A DNA stretch of 54,365 bases from Bacteroidia bacterium (GCA_023228875.1 JALOAG010000012.1:1-54365); one strand, 5' to 3'. Shown: positions 8,961-18,810, counted from the stretch's first letter. Made by a program: numbers and translations. Notes: a model not told the origin generated them from the sequence alone.

Positions 8961-9872
8961 ATGAAATTTAACAAATTATTTCATACTCAATTTAATTCAA
9001 GAGTTAATATTGCAAGTCAAGATATTTTCAATCTTGAAAAATCAAAATCAATATTTGAATTGTCTTCTTCTAACTTGATATTTAAATATAAGCCTGTTGT
9101 TACTATTGCAGATCCTTTTCTGTTTGTGGATGATGATAGACTTTATCTGTTTTATGAAGAACAGGTTAGTTTAGGAGGAAAAGGTGTTATAAAGATGAGG
9201 TGGACTACAGATTTAGTTAATTGGTCATTTCCAATCACAGTACTGAAAGAGAGTTTCCATCTTTCATATCCAAATGTGTTTAAATTTAATGATTGTGTTT
9301 ATATGATGCCAGAAACTGGTAGTGATAAATCTGTTAGATTGTATAAACCTAATAATGATTTTACTCAATGGACATTATATAAAACTATATTATCAAATAA
9401 GAAGTATGTTGATAGCTCTATTATATTTAAGGATAATATATATTTCTTATTTACAACTTTGTGTGAGGATAACAAGTATAAGTTAATGCTATTTTGTTCG
9501 GAAAAGATTGATGGGAAATATGAGCTGCACCCTAAATCACCTATTGCAATTGGAAATAATAACGGACGCTGTGGTGGATCGGTTTTTGAGTATGAGGGTA
9601 AATTATATAGGCCAACACAGATTTGTGAGAACTATTATGCAGAAGGATTGAAGATTAATGAAATTTTATTTTTGACAAAAAATAATTACTCAGAAAAATA
9701 TTTAAAAACTATTATTCCAAATAACGACGAATTTTATTCTTTAGGTGGTCATCATTTTAGTTTTGTTTTTTTTAAAGAGGAAATTATTATTGCTACTGAT
9801 GGTCTATCACTAAGTCTGAATTTCTGGGAAGTTGGTAGAAGAGTGCATAGAAAACTAAAAGGATTAGTTTAA
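8961..9872 (+). CDS. GINT1-like beta-propeller protein, probable glycosyl-transfer accessory
   Basis: 303 residues with repeated blade-like motifs: IADPFLFVDDDRLYLFYEE (about 49-67), YPNVFKFNDCVYMMPETG, DSSIIFKDNIYFLFTT and GGSVFEYEGKLYRPTQ. This is the five-bladed propeller seen in the N-terminal part of plant GINT1-type glucosamine transferases and in many bacterial capsule-locus proteins, distantly similar to GH43 folds. No signal peptide or membrane segment is seen. It lies between a FemAB-like gene and Wzy. The 128-base gap upstream contains a short open stretch without a start (NLGADSQLFTYEDEG) that may be debris. Role inferred only. Confidence 0.65.
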   Translation: MKFNKLFHTQFNSRVNIASQDIFNLEKSKSIFELSSSNLIFKYKPVVTIADPFLFVDDDRLYLFYEEQVSLGGKGVIKMRWTTDLVNWSFPITVLKESFHLSYPNVFKFNDCVYMMPETGSDKSVRLYKPNNDFTQWTLYKTILSNKKYVDSSIIFKDNIYFLFTTLCEDNKYKLMLFCSEKIDGKYELHPKSPIAIGNNNGRCGGSVFEYEGKLYRPTQICENYYAEGLKINEILFLTKNNYSEKYLKTIIPNNDEFYSLGGHHFSFVFFKEEIIIATDGLSLSLNFWEVGRRVHRKLKGLV

Positions 9873-9910
9873 GAGTATTCCTTTTTCAGCATATTAAAAA
9901 CATTAAAATA

Positions 9911-11074
9911 ATGACTTGTAAAATCGATAAATTAGTCTGCTACTTGCTAATGATTTTTACTGCTCTTTATTTTGCCCAAAGTGTAATCTTTGGTGTAGGA
10001 GCTATATATAGTAGATTACTTTTGGTTATTATTTTAGGGGGCTCGGCTGTTTATTTTATAAAAGTATTCTTGAATAGAAGATATATAACTAATACTGTGA
10101 AAATATGGACCGTTTTTTTACTGGTTAACACGCTATTCTTTATTTTTACTGGGGATTTTAACAATATAAGTGACTTTAATATTTATAAGACAGTTTTATT
10201 GAATTTCCTGCCATTTTATGCTTTCTATTACTTTGCGAAGAAGAAGATTCTCACAAAAAAAATATTGCTCCTGTTCTTTGCTATAGCGTTACCTCTATTT
10301 ATTATGCAATTTATAGACTCGCTTACCACTTTACAGATTGAACGGAATAGAGAAGATGTTGTAAGTAACGCTATATATATATTTATTGGGCTATTGCCTT
10401 TTGCATTCTTTTTCAAGAACAAATTGTTGTCTGTAGCATCATTGTTGCTTATCTGGTTTTTTATGGTTCAAAGTAATAAGCGTGCTGCAATAGTTGCCGG
10501 TATATTTGCTATATTAATATTTATCTATCAAACCTTTTTTGTATCAAAATTTAAATATAAAATTCATACTTTCTTTATTGGTCTATTTGTATTAATTGGG
10601 GTAACGTATGTTGGAATTAAAGTTTATGAGGAAAATGAATTTTTACAATATAGGATGAAGCTCGCCTTTAGTGGTGATTTATCAGGAAGAGATAGGATAA
10701 TTGATACACACTTTAATACATGGTATTATAGTGATAGTTTTAGCACCTTATTTTTTGGTTTAGGTTACAATTCCTCTTCAAGGCTAGTAGATCTAGCTGC
10801 TCATAACGACTGGATGGATATGTTAGGTAGCTTTGGATTATTTGGTCTATTTATATATCTTTTATTATGGTATTATGTCACAAATGAGATATTTACAGGC
10901 AACTGGGATAAGAATAAAAAAGTAATAATGATTTTATATTTAGGATTATCTTTTATGGCATCACAGTTTTTTAGATGGTATTGTAGTCCTTTTTCGTTTA
11001 TGAACTATATGATTTTGCCATATCTGATTGCAAATAAAAATGAACCAATATTTATAACCAATCCTTCTAAATAG
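9911..11074 (+). CDS. wzy: Wzy-type O-antigen/capsule polymerase
   Basis: 387 residues with about 10-11 hydrophobic helices. A large loop between helices in the C-terminal half holds FSGDLSGRDRIIDTHFN and a following LGYNSSSRLVDLAAHNDWMD, the H-N-D-x-x-x motif typical of the Wzy ligase/polymerase superfamily. This fits the inner-membrane enzyme that joins flipped repeat units at the periplasmic face. It is very AT-rich and poorly conserved, as Wzy proteins usually are. Assignment rests on topology, the loop motif and position beside Wzx, Wzz and glycosyltransferases. Confidence 0.85.
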   Translation: MTCKIDKLVCYLLMIFTALYFAQSVIFGVGAIYSRLLLVIILGGSAVYFIKVFLNRRYITNTVKIWTVFLLVNTLFFIFTGDFNNISDFNIYKTVLLNFLPFYAFYYFAKKKILTKKILLLFFAIALPLFIMQFIDSLTTLQIERNREDVVSNAIYIFIGLLPFAFFFKNKLLSVASLLLIWFFMVQSNKRAAIVAGIFAILIFIYQTFFVSKFKYKIHTFFIGLFVLIGVTYVGIKVYEENEFLQYRMKLAFSGDLSGRDRIIDTHFNTWYYSDSFSTLFFGLGYNSSSRLVDLAAHNDWMDMLGSFGLFGLFIYLLLWYYVTNEIFTGNWDKNKKVIMILYLGLSFMASQFFRWYCSPFSFMNYMILPYLIANKNEPIFITNPSK

Positions 11075-11270
11075 AATTAGATCGAGAGGATGAAAGTTGC
11101 AGTACATAATCTGATAGCACACAAATAACCGTAGGGGTGTATTTAACAATGTTCATGGAAGAATTAAACTTTTGCAGGTTGATAATAGTATTGGTATTGT
11201 TTTTAACGTACTACAGTGATTCTTTAGCAACGTAATAACCAACCTATTATCAATAACCTTTTTCTACTAA
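11075..11270 (+). other. intergenic stretch with a short broken frame
   Basis: 196 bases between wzy and the next glycosyltransferase. One frame reads GVFNNVHGRIKLLQVDNSIGIVFN before a stop, with no usable start, so it may be another piece of a lost gene. No promoter, hairpin or known family could be identified with confidence. Confidence 0.3.
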
Positions 11271-12440
11271 ATGCATATGAAAGTATTAATAGTTATACCA
11301 TCTTTTTCCAATGGAGGGACAATTACTTCATTAAAAAATTTGGTGTCACAGTTAGATATTTCAAAATATAAGATTGACGTTTTTGCTATTACTAATTCTG
11401 GCCCAAACAGAGAATATATAGCTAAGTATACTAACGTTTTGGGTCCTAGTTTAAATGATGAAAAGATAAAACCTACTATTAAAGTTTCATTAAAGCGGTC
11501 TATCTATAAATCAGTTAAGTCAATTAAGAAAGGATTAGAAAAAATCGGAATTGATGTTTCACCTATAATATTTAAAATTCTAGTTAATAAATTAGAAAAA
11601 TTCAATTACAATTTAGTGATAGGGTTCCAAGAAGGGCAAGTGACAAGATTTGTGAGTTACTTTAAAAGTATTAGGAAGGTAGCATGGGTTCGATGTGATT
11701 ATAGTAATATGTTACGTATTTCTGGAATCAAACCACAGCATATACTTTATTCAAAAATAGATAAAATTGTATGTGTAAGTGAGTATACAAAAGCAGTATT
11801 TGTAAATCTCCTTCCAGAAACTCGAAATAAAACTATCGCTTTGCATAATCTGATATCATATAATAGTATTATTAAAAAATCAGAGGAGACAAAAGAGCTT
11901 GATCCCAGGTTCTTTTTTAATGGTTTTAAAATTGTTTCATTGGGTCGTATAGATCCGGTAAAAAGATTCTCCTTAATACCAGAAATAGTATCAAAATTAA
12001 AAAAAAGAGGGCTTTCGTTCCGATGGTATATTCTAGGAGGAGGTGAAACAATTGAGAAACAATTACTTATTAATAATATCAAAATAAATAATGTTGAGAA
12101 GGAGTTAATATTATTGGGCGAAAAAACGAATCCATATCCATATATAAGAGAATCTCACTTATTAGTCTCAACATCTTTATCTGAAGCATGTCCTAATGTA
12201 ATAAACGAAGCTAAAATATTAGGTACTCCTATTGTAGTAGCTGATTTTGGGTCAGTATATGAATTTATCGATGATAATGTGAATGGGATAGTTTCTCCAA
12301 TAGAAACAATTGCAGATAAAGTTGAGATAATGATTACAGATAAAGAATTGTATTGTTTAATAAAGACCAATATTTCTAATTTTAGATATAATAATGATAG
12401 AATTCTGGATGTTTGGTATAATAAAATCTTGGTTATTTAA
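11271..12440 (+). CDS. GT4-family (GT-B fold) glycosyltransferase
   Basis: 389 residues. The N-terminal donor/acceptor half starts KVLIVIPSFSNGGTITSLKNL (glycine-rich loop). The C-terminal half has VSLGRIDPVKRFSLIPE, YILGGGE, and the nucleotide-sugar-binding E-x7-E region as STSLSEACPNVINEAKILGTPIV (about residues 302-324). This is a retaining GT-B enzyme of the glycogen-synthase type, cytoplasmic or membrane-associated, building the repeat unit. ATGs lie at 11271 and 11277; either is possible. Donor sugar unknown. Confidence 0.88.
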   Translation: MHMKVLIVIPSFSNGGTITSLKNLVSQLDISKYKIDVFAITNSGPNREYIAKYTNVLGPSLNDEKIKPTIKVSLKRSIYKSVKSIKKGLEKIGIDVSPIIFKILVNKLEKFNYNLVIGFQEGQVTRFVSYFKSIRKVAWVRCDYSNMLRISGIKPQHILYSKIDKIVCVSEYTKAVFVNLLPETRNKTIALHNLISYNSIIKKSEETKELDPRFFFNGFKIVSLGRIDPVKRFSLIPEIVSKLKKRGLSFRWYILGGGETIEKQLLINNIKINNVEKELILLGEKTNPYPYIRESHLLVSTSLSEACPNVINEAKILGTPIVVADFGSVYEFIDDNVNGIVSPIETIADKVEIMITDKELYCLIKTNISNFRYNNDRILDVWYNKILVI

Positions 12441-12458
12441 TTATTAATTCTGCGAAAA

Positions 12459-13079
12459 ATGAAATATTTGTTACTGAAAGCTTTAAGGCTACTTAGTTTC
12501 ATATATGACAAGATGCATTCAATAAGAGCATTTTACCAGAAAAACAGTTTTGCTAAATGTGGCAAAAATGTAAGCGTGGGACATAAATGTGATTTTATCT
12601 TATCTAATATATATTGTGGTGACAATGTAACTATTGGAGATAGAGCTTCATTTATTGCTTCAATTGCAAATATATATATTGGTAATTATGTAATGTTTGG
12701 CCCTAATGTTACAATTCGCGGTGGCAATCATAGAACCGATATAAAAGGTAAATATATGATACAAATCAAAGCAGATGAAAAGCTTCCTGAAAATGATGAA
12801 GATGTAATTATTGAAGATGATGTTTGGGTTGGATGTAATGTAACAATATTAAAAGGAGTCGTAATTGGAAGAGGTTCAGTAGTAGCTGCAGGTGCATTAG
12901 TTAATAAAAGTTGTCTTCCTTATTCAATAATTGGTGGTGTTCCTGCTAAGATGCTGAAAACAAGATGGGAAAATTTAGATGATATAATTGAACATGAACG
13001 TTTATTATACACAGAAAATGAAAGATTGACAAGAAAACAAATTGAAGATATTTTCAACAATTGTTTTAATAATATATAA
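12459..13079 (+). CDS. hexapeptide-repeat (left-handed beta-helix) O-acetyltransferase
   Basis: 206 residues. Isoleucine/valine-rich hexapeptide turns run from about residue 35 to 165 (CGDNVTIGDRASFI, YIGNYVMFGPNVTIRGGNH, IIEDDVWVGCNVTILKGVVIGRGSVVAAG). The loop histidine in GGNH is at the position of the catalytic His of WbbJ/Maa-type enzymes, and IIGGVPAKMLK is the typical end of the coil. These trimeric enzymes move acetyl from acetyl-CoA to a sugar hydroxyl. It follows the GT4 gene by 18 bases, so it probably acts in the same repeat unit. Confidence 0.85.
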   Translation: MKYLLLKALRLLSFIYDKMHSIRAFYQKNSFAKCGKNVSVGHKCDFILSNIYCGDNVTIGDRASFIASIANIYIGNYVMFGPNVTIRGGNHRTDIKGKYMIQIKADEKLPENDEDVIIEDDVWVGCNVTILKGVVIGRGSVVAAGALVNKSCLPYSIIGGVPAKMLKTRWENLDDIIEHERLLYTENERLTRKQIEDIFNNCFNNI

Positions 13080-13117
13080 GACTACTTGTTTTTTCTAAAT
13101 TATGTTTGATTTAAGAT

Positions 13118-14143
13118 ATGTCACTTTTTACAAATAAAACGTTATTAATTACTGGGGGTACTGGCTCCTTCGGCAATGCAGTGCTAAATCGATTTTTAGG
13201 TACTGATATTAAAGAGATTCGTATTTTCAGTCGCGATGAAAAAAAACAGGATGATATGCGTCATGTGATTCAAAACCCTAAAGTTAAGTTCTACATTGGG
13301 GATGTGCGAGATAAGCGCTCTGTGGATACTGTTATGCGTGGGACAGATTGTGTGTTTCATGCGGCAGCGCTTAAGCAGGTGCCTTCGTGTGAATTTTTCC
13401 CAATGCAGGCTGTGCGCACCAATGTGATTGGAACGGAGAATGTGTTGGATTCGGCAAGTGAACATGGGGTTAAAAATGTGGTGGTGCTGAGTACCGATAA
13501 GGCGGCATATCCGATCAATGCGATGGGGATAAGCAAGGCGATGATGGAGAAGGTGGCGGTTGCTAAGGCTCGTTCATTAGGTAACAATGGCGCAACAAAA
13601 ATTTGTGTGACGCGCTATGGCAATGTGATGGCCAGCAGAGGGTCGGTGATACCCTTGTGGATTGAACAGATTAAAGCGGGTAATCCGATTACGATTACAG
13701 ATCCCAACATGACACGTTTTATGATGACACTGGAGGATGCAGTGGACCTTGTGCTATATGCATTTGAGCATGGTAACCAGGGTGATTTGTTTGTGCAAAA
13801 GGCTCCAGCTGCCACGTTAGATGTACTGGCAGAATCGCTTAAAGAACTGTATAGTGTTGATACTGAAATAAAGGTAATTGGGACACGTCATGGTGAAAAG
13901 TTGTATGAAACACTGGTTACCCGTGAAGAGATGTTCCGATCGGAAGATATGAGTAACTATTTCAGGATACCGGCCGATGCACGTGATTTGAACTACGATA
14001 AATTCTTCGTAGAAGGGCAGCAAGACATGACACAAGTGGAAGATTATCATTCTCACAATACACATCGACTAAGCAAAGAGGAGATGAAGCAGTTGTTGTT
14101 GCAATTGGATATGGTGCGACAGGATGTAACAGATAAAAGATAA
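13118..14143 (+). CDS. capE: UDP-GlcNAc 4,6-dehydratase/5-epimerase (CapE/FnlA type)
   Basis: 341 residues, extended SDR fold. TGGTGSFGNAVL near the N-terminus binds NADP(H), FYIGDVRDKRSVDTVM and HAAALKQVPSCEF follow, and the active-site segment is STDKAAYPINAMGISKAMME, with Met in place of the usual SDR Tyr and Lys retained, as in FlaA1/CapE enzymes. It starts UDP-L-FucNAc synthesis from UDP-GlcNAc. CapF and CapG follow directly, 6 bases apart and then overlapping, so the pathway is complete. GC content is visibly higher than in the genes on either side, suggesting the trio has a different history from the AT-rich cassette. Confidence 0.92.
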   Translation: MSLFTNKTLLITGGTGSFGNAVLNRFLGTDIKEIRIFSRDEKKQDDMRHVIQNPKVKFYIGDVRDKRSVDTVMRGTDCVFHAAALKQVPSCEFFPMQAVRTNVIGTENVLDSASEHGVKNVVVLSTDKAAYPINAMGISKAMMEKVAVAKARSLGNNGATKICVTRYGNVMASRGSVIPLWIEQIKAGNPITITDPNMTRFMMTLEDAVDLVLYAFEHGNQGDLFVQKAPAATLDVLAESLKELYSVDTEIKVIGTRHGEKLYETLVTREEMFRSEDMSNYFRIPADARDLNYDKFFVEGQQDMTQVEDYHSHNTHRLSKEEMKQLLLQLDMVRQDVTDKR

Positions 14144-14149
14144 TATTTT

Positions 14150-15301
14150 ATGAAGGTATTGATAACGGGTGCCTATGGGTTTATTGGGAGAAATTTGCAA
14201 GCTGAATTGCTGAATATTTCACAGGGGAAAACTATGGTGCATGCTGTAAAAAGCCCATTGGAAATTCTTCCCTTTGATATTGAAACAGATCCTACGTTAC
14301 TGGCTGATTACTGTACTAAAGCAGATTTTGTTTTTCATCTGGCGGGCGTTAATAGGCCCAAAGAGGTTGGAGAGTTTATGGAGGGGAATTTTGGCTTTAC
14401 CTCCACGCTGCTGGATGCTTTGGAACAGGTCGGGAACCGTTGTCCTGTGATGATTTCTTCGTCTATCCAAGCGGCACTAGATAATCCTTACGGCATTTCA
14501 AAGAGGGCTGGTGAGGATTTGCTATTTGATTATTCTAAGCGTACGGGTGCTTCAGTATTTGTTTACCGCTTTCCAAATGTATTTGGGAAATGGTGTCGCC
14601 CTAACTATAACAGCGCAGTGGCTACTTTTTGCTACAATATTGCAAATGGTTTGCCTATTCAGGTAAATGACCCAAAAGTGGTAATGAACCTTGTTTATAT
14701 AGACGATGTGGTGAACGAGTTATTGAATGCGCTTATTGGTACTCCTAACCGCGACGGAAAGTACTGTAAAGTACCTGTAGAGTATCAGGTTGAACTAGGA
14801 CAAATAGTGGAATTGCTCTACTCTTTTAAAGAGAGCCGTGAGAATTTGTACGTACCCGATTTGGCAGAGCCTTTAGTTAAAAAACTCTATTCAACGTATC
14901 TTAGCTACCTGCCAACAGATTCATTCTCTTATCCTCTTACCATGCATAAAGATCAGCGCGGTTCATTTACAGAGTTTTTGAAAAGTCCGGAGCGAGGCCA
15001 GGTTTCTGTGAATATCTCTAAACCGGGGATTACCAAAGGAGAGCATTGGCATCATACCAAGAACGAGAAATTTTTGGTGGTAAGCGGCAAAGGTGTTATC
15101 AGGTTTAGAAAGGTTATAGATGAAAGAGAGATACAAGAATATTTTGTATCCGGTGACAAACTAGAGGTTGTAGATATACCTGTTGGATATACCCACAACA
15201 TAGAGAACCTGGGCAATACAGACATGGTTACCATAATGTGGGCTAATGAATCGTTTGACCCCAATAATCCAGATACGTATTTTGAAAAAGTAGAAATATG
15301 A
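14150..15301 (+). CDS. capF: CapF/FnlB-type reductase with C-terminal cupin
   Basis: 383 residues, bifunctional architecture. The N-terminal SDR domain has KVLITGAYGFIGRNLQAE and a YGISKRAGE active-site segment. From about residue 265 a cupin domain follows, with GEHWHHTKNEKFLVVSG carrying the metal-binding His/Glu cluster. In CapF the cupin epimerises C3 and the SDR domain reduces C4 of the 6-deoxy-4-keto intermediate from CapE. The final TGA overlaps the start of capG (ATGA). Both active regions are intact, so the enzyme should be functional. Confidence 0.93.
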   Translation: MKVLITGAYGFIGRNLQAELLNISQGKTMVHAVKSPLEILPFDIETDPTLLADYCTKADFVFHLAGVNRPKEVGEFMEGNFGFTSTLLDALEQVGNRCPVMISSSIQAALDNPYGISKRAGEDLLFDYSKRTGASVFVYRFPNVFGKWCRPNYNSAVATFCYNIANGLPIQVNDPKVVMNLVYIDDVVNELLNALIGTPNRDGKYCKVPVEYQVELGQIVELLYSFKESRENLYVPDLAEPLVKKLYSTYLSYLPTDSFSYPLTMHKDQRGSFTEFLKSPERGQVSVNISKPGITKGEHWHHTKNEKFLVVSGKGVIRFRKVIDEREIQEYFVSGDKLEVVDIPVGYTHNIENLGNTDMVTIMWANESFDPNNPDTYFEKVEI

Positions 15302-16431
15302 AGAAATTAAAAATAATGACTGTAGTGGGTACAAGGCCAGAGATTATTCGACTTGCTTGTGTGTTGCAGAAGCTGGATGTATCGGAAGCGATTGACCATA
15401 CGTTGGTACATACCGGTCAAAATTACGACTACGAGTTAAACGAAATATTCTTTGAAGATTTAGGGCTTCGTAAGCCCGATTTCTTTTTAGAAGCAGCAGG
15501 TAAGAATGCCACAGAAACTGCAGGACAGATTCTTATTAAAATTGATCCGGTGCTGGAACAGGTGCAGCCGGATGCTTTCTTGGTTCTGGGTGATACCAAT
15601 TCCTGTCTTTGTGCTATTGCCGCCAAGAAACGCCACATTCCCATTTTCCACATGGAGGCGGGCAACCGCTGTTTTGACCAGCGGGTGCCGGAAGAAAGCA
15701 ACAGAAAGATTGTGGACCATATTGCCGATATTAATCTTACCTACAGCAGCATTGCACGTGAATACCTGTTACGTGAAGGCATATCGGCCGACAGAATTAT
15801 TAAGACCGGAAGCCCCATGTTTGAGGTGCTGACAAAGTACCTGCCGGTCATTGAGAAATCTGATGTACTGGATAGGTTTAATCTTAAAAAGGGCGAGTAC
15901 TTTGTAGTATCCTCACACAGAGAAGAAAACATCAACAACCCAAAGAACTTCACAGGGTTGATTGAAACATTAAATGTTATTGCAAAAAAATATGGTTATC
16001 CTGTGATTGTAAGTACACACCCACGTACTCGGAAGATGCTGGAAGAAAAAGAAGTGACGGTAAACTCGCTGGTTCAATTCTTAAAGCCACTCGGCTTTAC
16101 AGATTATAATGCATTGCAGGTAAACTCTTTCGCAGTTCTTTCCGACAGCGGAACCATAAGTGAAGAAAGCTCTATCCTAAACTTTCGTGCACTGAACATT
16201 CGCGAAGCTCATGAACGTCCCGAAGCTATGGAAGAAGCCTCGGTCATGATGGTGGGGCTGTGCTCTGAACGAATTCAACAAGGGTTGGTACAGTTACAAT
16301 ATCAGAAGATAGGCGCTGAACGCAATTTTCGACAAGTTGTTGATTACAGTATGCCCAATGTGAGTGATAAGGTGGTGCGAATCATATTGAGCTATGTGAA
16401 TTATGTTAAGAGAGTGATTTGGGGTGAATAA
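15298..16431 (+). CDS. capG: UDP-N-acetylglucosamine 2-epimerase-type enzyme (CapG/FnlC)
   Basis: 377 residues, GT-B-like non-hydrolysing 2-epimerase. KIMTVVGTRPEIIRLACVL at the N-terminus, LVHTGQNYDYELNEIFFEDL, FHMEAGNRCFDQRVPEESNR (about residues 118-137) and the C-terminal SDSGTISEES are diagnostic. In the CapE-F-G pathway it gives the last C2 inversion to UDP-L-FucNAc. Its start overlaps capF and its end overlaps the GTG of a decayed CapA-like gene. Same higher-GC composition as capE and capF. Confidence 0.93.
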   Translation: MKKLKIMTVVGTRPEIIRLACVLQKLDVSEAIDHTLVHTGQNYDYELNEIFFEDLGLRKPDFFLEAAGKNATETAGQILIKIDPVLEQVQPDAFLVLGDTNSCLCAIAAKKRHIPIFHMEAGNRCFDQRVPEESNRKIVDHIADINLTYSSIAREYLLREGISADRIIKTGSPMFEVLTKYLPVIEKSDVLDRFNLKKGEYFVVSSHREENINNPKNFTGLIETLNVIAKKYGYPVIVSTHPRTRKMLEEKEVTVNSLVQFLKPLGFTDYNALQVNSFAVLSDSGTISEESSILNFRALNIREAHERPEAMEEASVMMVGLCSERIQQGLVQLQYQKIGAERNFRQVVDYSMPNVSDKVVRIILSYVNYVKRVIWGE

Positions 16432-17185
16432 GGTTGTTAAAATAGCATTATTGAGTGATATAGCACTATTCGGCAAATTCTCTTTAAGCAGTAAACCTTA
16501 AAAGATTCTATAGAAAGTAACAGAAGTTCTAAAATTATTTGTTTTTGTAGTTTTAATTTTTTGAAATACCCTTCACTAACGAAAGTACTATAAGATATGT
16601 TAGCAAATCTGCAAATAAAAAAACGAGTCCAGAGAATATTGATTTATAAAAAATTTTAGGTATTAATGCCGTATATTTTGCAAACAATCATATGTTTGAT
16701 TTTGGATATGAATCATTTGAATTTACAAAAAGGACTTTGTTAGAAAATGGGATTAAATATTTTGGAGTTGAATGCAAAGAACTAAAAATTGAATTATAAG
16801 GAAATAATATATCGCTTAATGATTACTGTTATCCTCAACGAAATCTACTAATATCACATTAAAGTGACTCAGTGTTTTAGATTTTAAATTTATCGAAAAG
16901 AGAATAATTGAAGACAAAGCTTTGGGCTTTTTAGTAAATTGAATCTTTGTGCTGGTTATGTTATTAACGATTATATAGAATTAGTAGAAAAATTATCATC
17001 AATTTAGCCCTATGTGTTTTATGGCCACTATCCTCATGTTGTGCAAGGTATTGAAAAATATGGAAACTTATTTATAGTTTATAATTAATGTGTAGCAAAT
17101 TGCTTAATGCATATCCCCAAGGGAGAGAAATTAGAAGAGATTTGAATTGGTATCTTGGGAGATTGAAGAATAATACATTTTAAAT
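16424..17185 (+). pseudogene. decayed CapA-family (PGA_cap) protein
   Basis: The 810-base gap after capG holds a broken gene. It opens with a GTG overlapping the capG stop and reads NKVVKIALLSDIALFGKFSL, like the start of CapA-family proteins (KIAFxGDixLxGK), then a stop. Further on come GINAVYFANNHMFDFGYESF, with the family's A-N-N-H-x-x-D-x-G, then LLENGIKYFGV, and finally VFYGHYPHVVQGIEKYGN, with the family's G-H-x-P-H-V-x-Q-G-x-E. Stops and frame changes separate these blocks. CapA proteins are metallophosphatase-like and occur in capsule loci. The 3' limit is approximate. Confidence 0.8.
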
Positions 17186-17241
17186 AATCTTGAACAGATA
17201 TAAGAATAAGAAAAAAATAAATTAGCAATTATTAATTATTT

Positions 17242-18405
17242 ATGAACAAACATTTAGAGATAGCAATTGTTAATACAATGCCATTCCCTTCAGGAGCCGC
17301 CTCTGTTAACAGGATACTCTCCTATTCAAGAGGTTTGGTTGAGCTAGGTAATAATGTAATTGTTTACTCTACCTATTTTGGTAAAGACCTTGAAATACAC
17401 AGTATTAATAATATAAAATATAGAGCCTTAAGAAGAAAAACGAATTCTTATATTAGGAATAAGTTGTCATTATTTGAGTCGCTGTTCAGAATCATTGCAC
17501 TGCTTTTATCATCAAATAATAAGACACAAGTTATAATTTTGGTTTCAAACAGTTTGCTCTTAATTTATCCATTATATTTTATTTGTAGAATACAAAAAAT
17601 AATATTCATACAAGAGAAAAGCGAGTTTCCTTTCGTTTTGTATAAAAAATCTAATTTGGGTAAACTCTACTCCAGTTTTTATGTGAATACAACCTATAAA
17701 TTATTTGATGGATTGATAATAATGACATACAAACTTGAGGAATATTTCAAAAATAAAATTAAAGAAAATAGTAAAACAATTGTAATTCCAATGACTGTTG
17801 AACCTAATAGGTTTAATATTGAATCAAAAAATAATTTAGGAGAATATATTGCATATTGTGGAGATATCGGAGGAAATAAAGATGGGGTTCAAAATTTAAT
17901 TACTTCATTCAGCTATTTAGCAGATGATTTTCCAACTTTACGACTTTTATTGATTGGTGACAGTAAAAATCCTAACGAACTTGTTAATCTTAAAATTCAT
18001 GTCCAAAAAATAAAATGCAAAAACGTTATTTTTTATGGAATGGTACCAAGAGATGAGATTCCACCTCTACTATGTAATGCTAAAGTTTTAGCTTTAGCTC
18101 GTCCAAGTAGTTTACAATCAACAGGTGGGTTCCCGACTAAACTAGGAGAATATTTATCAACAGGCATACCAACGATAGTGACAAAAGTTGGTGATATACC
18201 ACTATATTTAAAAGATAATGAAAATGCATTCCTCGTTAATCCTGATGATAATAAGGCATTTGCTGCAAAGATAAGATTTGTATTAAATAATTATGATAAA
18301 GCCTTAAGTGTTGCTAAGAATGGAAAACGACTTGTTTATGACACATTTAACTATAAAGTTCAAGCAGAAAGAATCGAGAAATATTTATTAGAATTAATTA
18401 CATAG
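17242..18405 (+). CDS. GT4-family glycosyltransferase
   Basis: 387 residues, GT-B fold. The N-terminus IVNTMPFPSGAASVNRILSY has the glycine/alanine-rich loop of WbuB-like enzymes. The C-terminal half has AYCGDIGGNKDGVQNLI, LLLIGDSKN, IFYGMVPRDEIPPLL, and the donor-binding region LARPSSLQSTGGFPTKLGEY (about residues 288-307). It is probably one of the three transferases that assemble the repeat unit. Given the UDP-L-FucNAc genes nearby it could be the FucNAc transferase, but that is inference. Confidence 0.85.
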   Translation: MNKHLEIAIVNTMPFPSGAASVNRILSYSRGLVELGNNVIVYSTYFGKDLEIHSINNIKYRALRRKTNSYIRNKLSLFESLFRIIALLLSSNNKTQVIILVSNSLLLIYPLYFICRIQKIIFIQEKSEFPFVLYKKSNLGKLYSSFYVNTTYKLFDGLIIMTYKLEEYFKNKIKENSKTIVIPMTVEPNRFNIESKNNLGEYIAYCGDIGGNKDGVQNLITSFSYLADDFPTLRLLLIGDSKNPNELVNLKIHVQKIKCKNVIFYGMVPRDEIPPLLCNAKVLALARPSSLQSTGGFPTKLGEYLSTGIPTIVTKVGDIPLYLKDNENAFLVNPDDNKAFAAKIRFVLNNYDKALSVAKNGKRLVYDTFNYKVQAERIEKYLLELIT

Positions 18406-18810
18406 ACTTACTGAAACATAGAATAGTATTAATTTCTAAAGTGGTAGCCATATCAAAATATGTAAAAAGAAAAACATATGAATTACTAGCATATTTATTT
18501 CAGAACTTTGTATTCTTCTTGTATTATAAGATTAAATATAAAAACAATAATAATGTTTGGCAGAATTCAAAAAAAACAGATTATTTTTAATCACAAAATT
18601 AATAGAAATTCAAAATCAGTTCCTATTACATTTAGTGAGTAAAGATTAGAATATGTGTTTTTTCAATCAACATTTTTTTTAAAATAAACACTTAACTTCG
18701 ATAAAAATATTGTCCAGTCACATTAGACAATTGTATGAGTCTTAAATCCTCTGTCTGAGTGTTTGTATTAAAGTCTACACCTTTGACGAATATAAAAGAA
18801 AGAGTTAATA
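18406..18810 (+). other. 405-base gene-poor gap with a decayed insertion-like relic
   Basis: No intact gene. An open stretch at about 18433-18591 (ISKVVAISKYVKRKTYELL...) has no start codon. Around 18640-18760 the sequence matches, in opposite orientation, the relic near 35.8-35.9 kb, including a perfect 22-base identity (18694-18715 against 35860-35881 reversed), with similarity continuing on both sides. Conceptual translation gives FDKNIVQSH with several stops in one frame. It appears to be debris of the same mobile element, but its ends are not clear. Confidence 0.45.
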
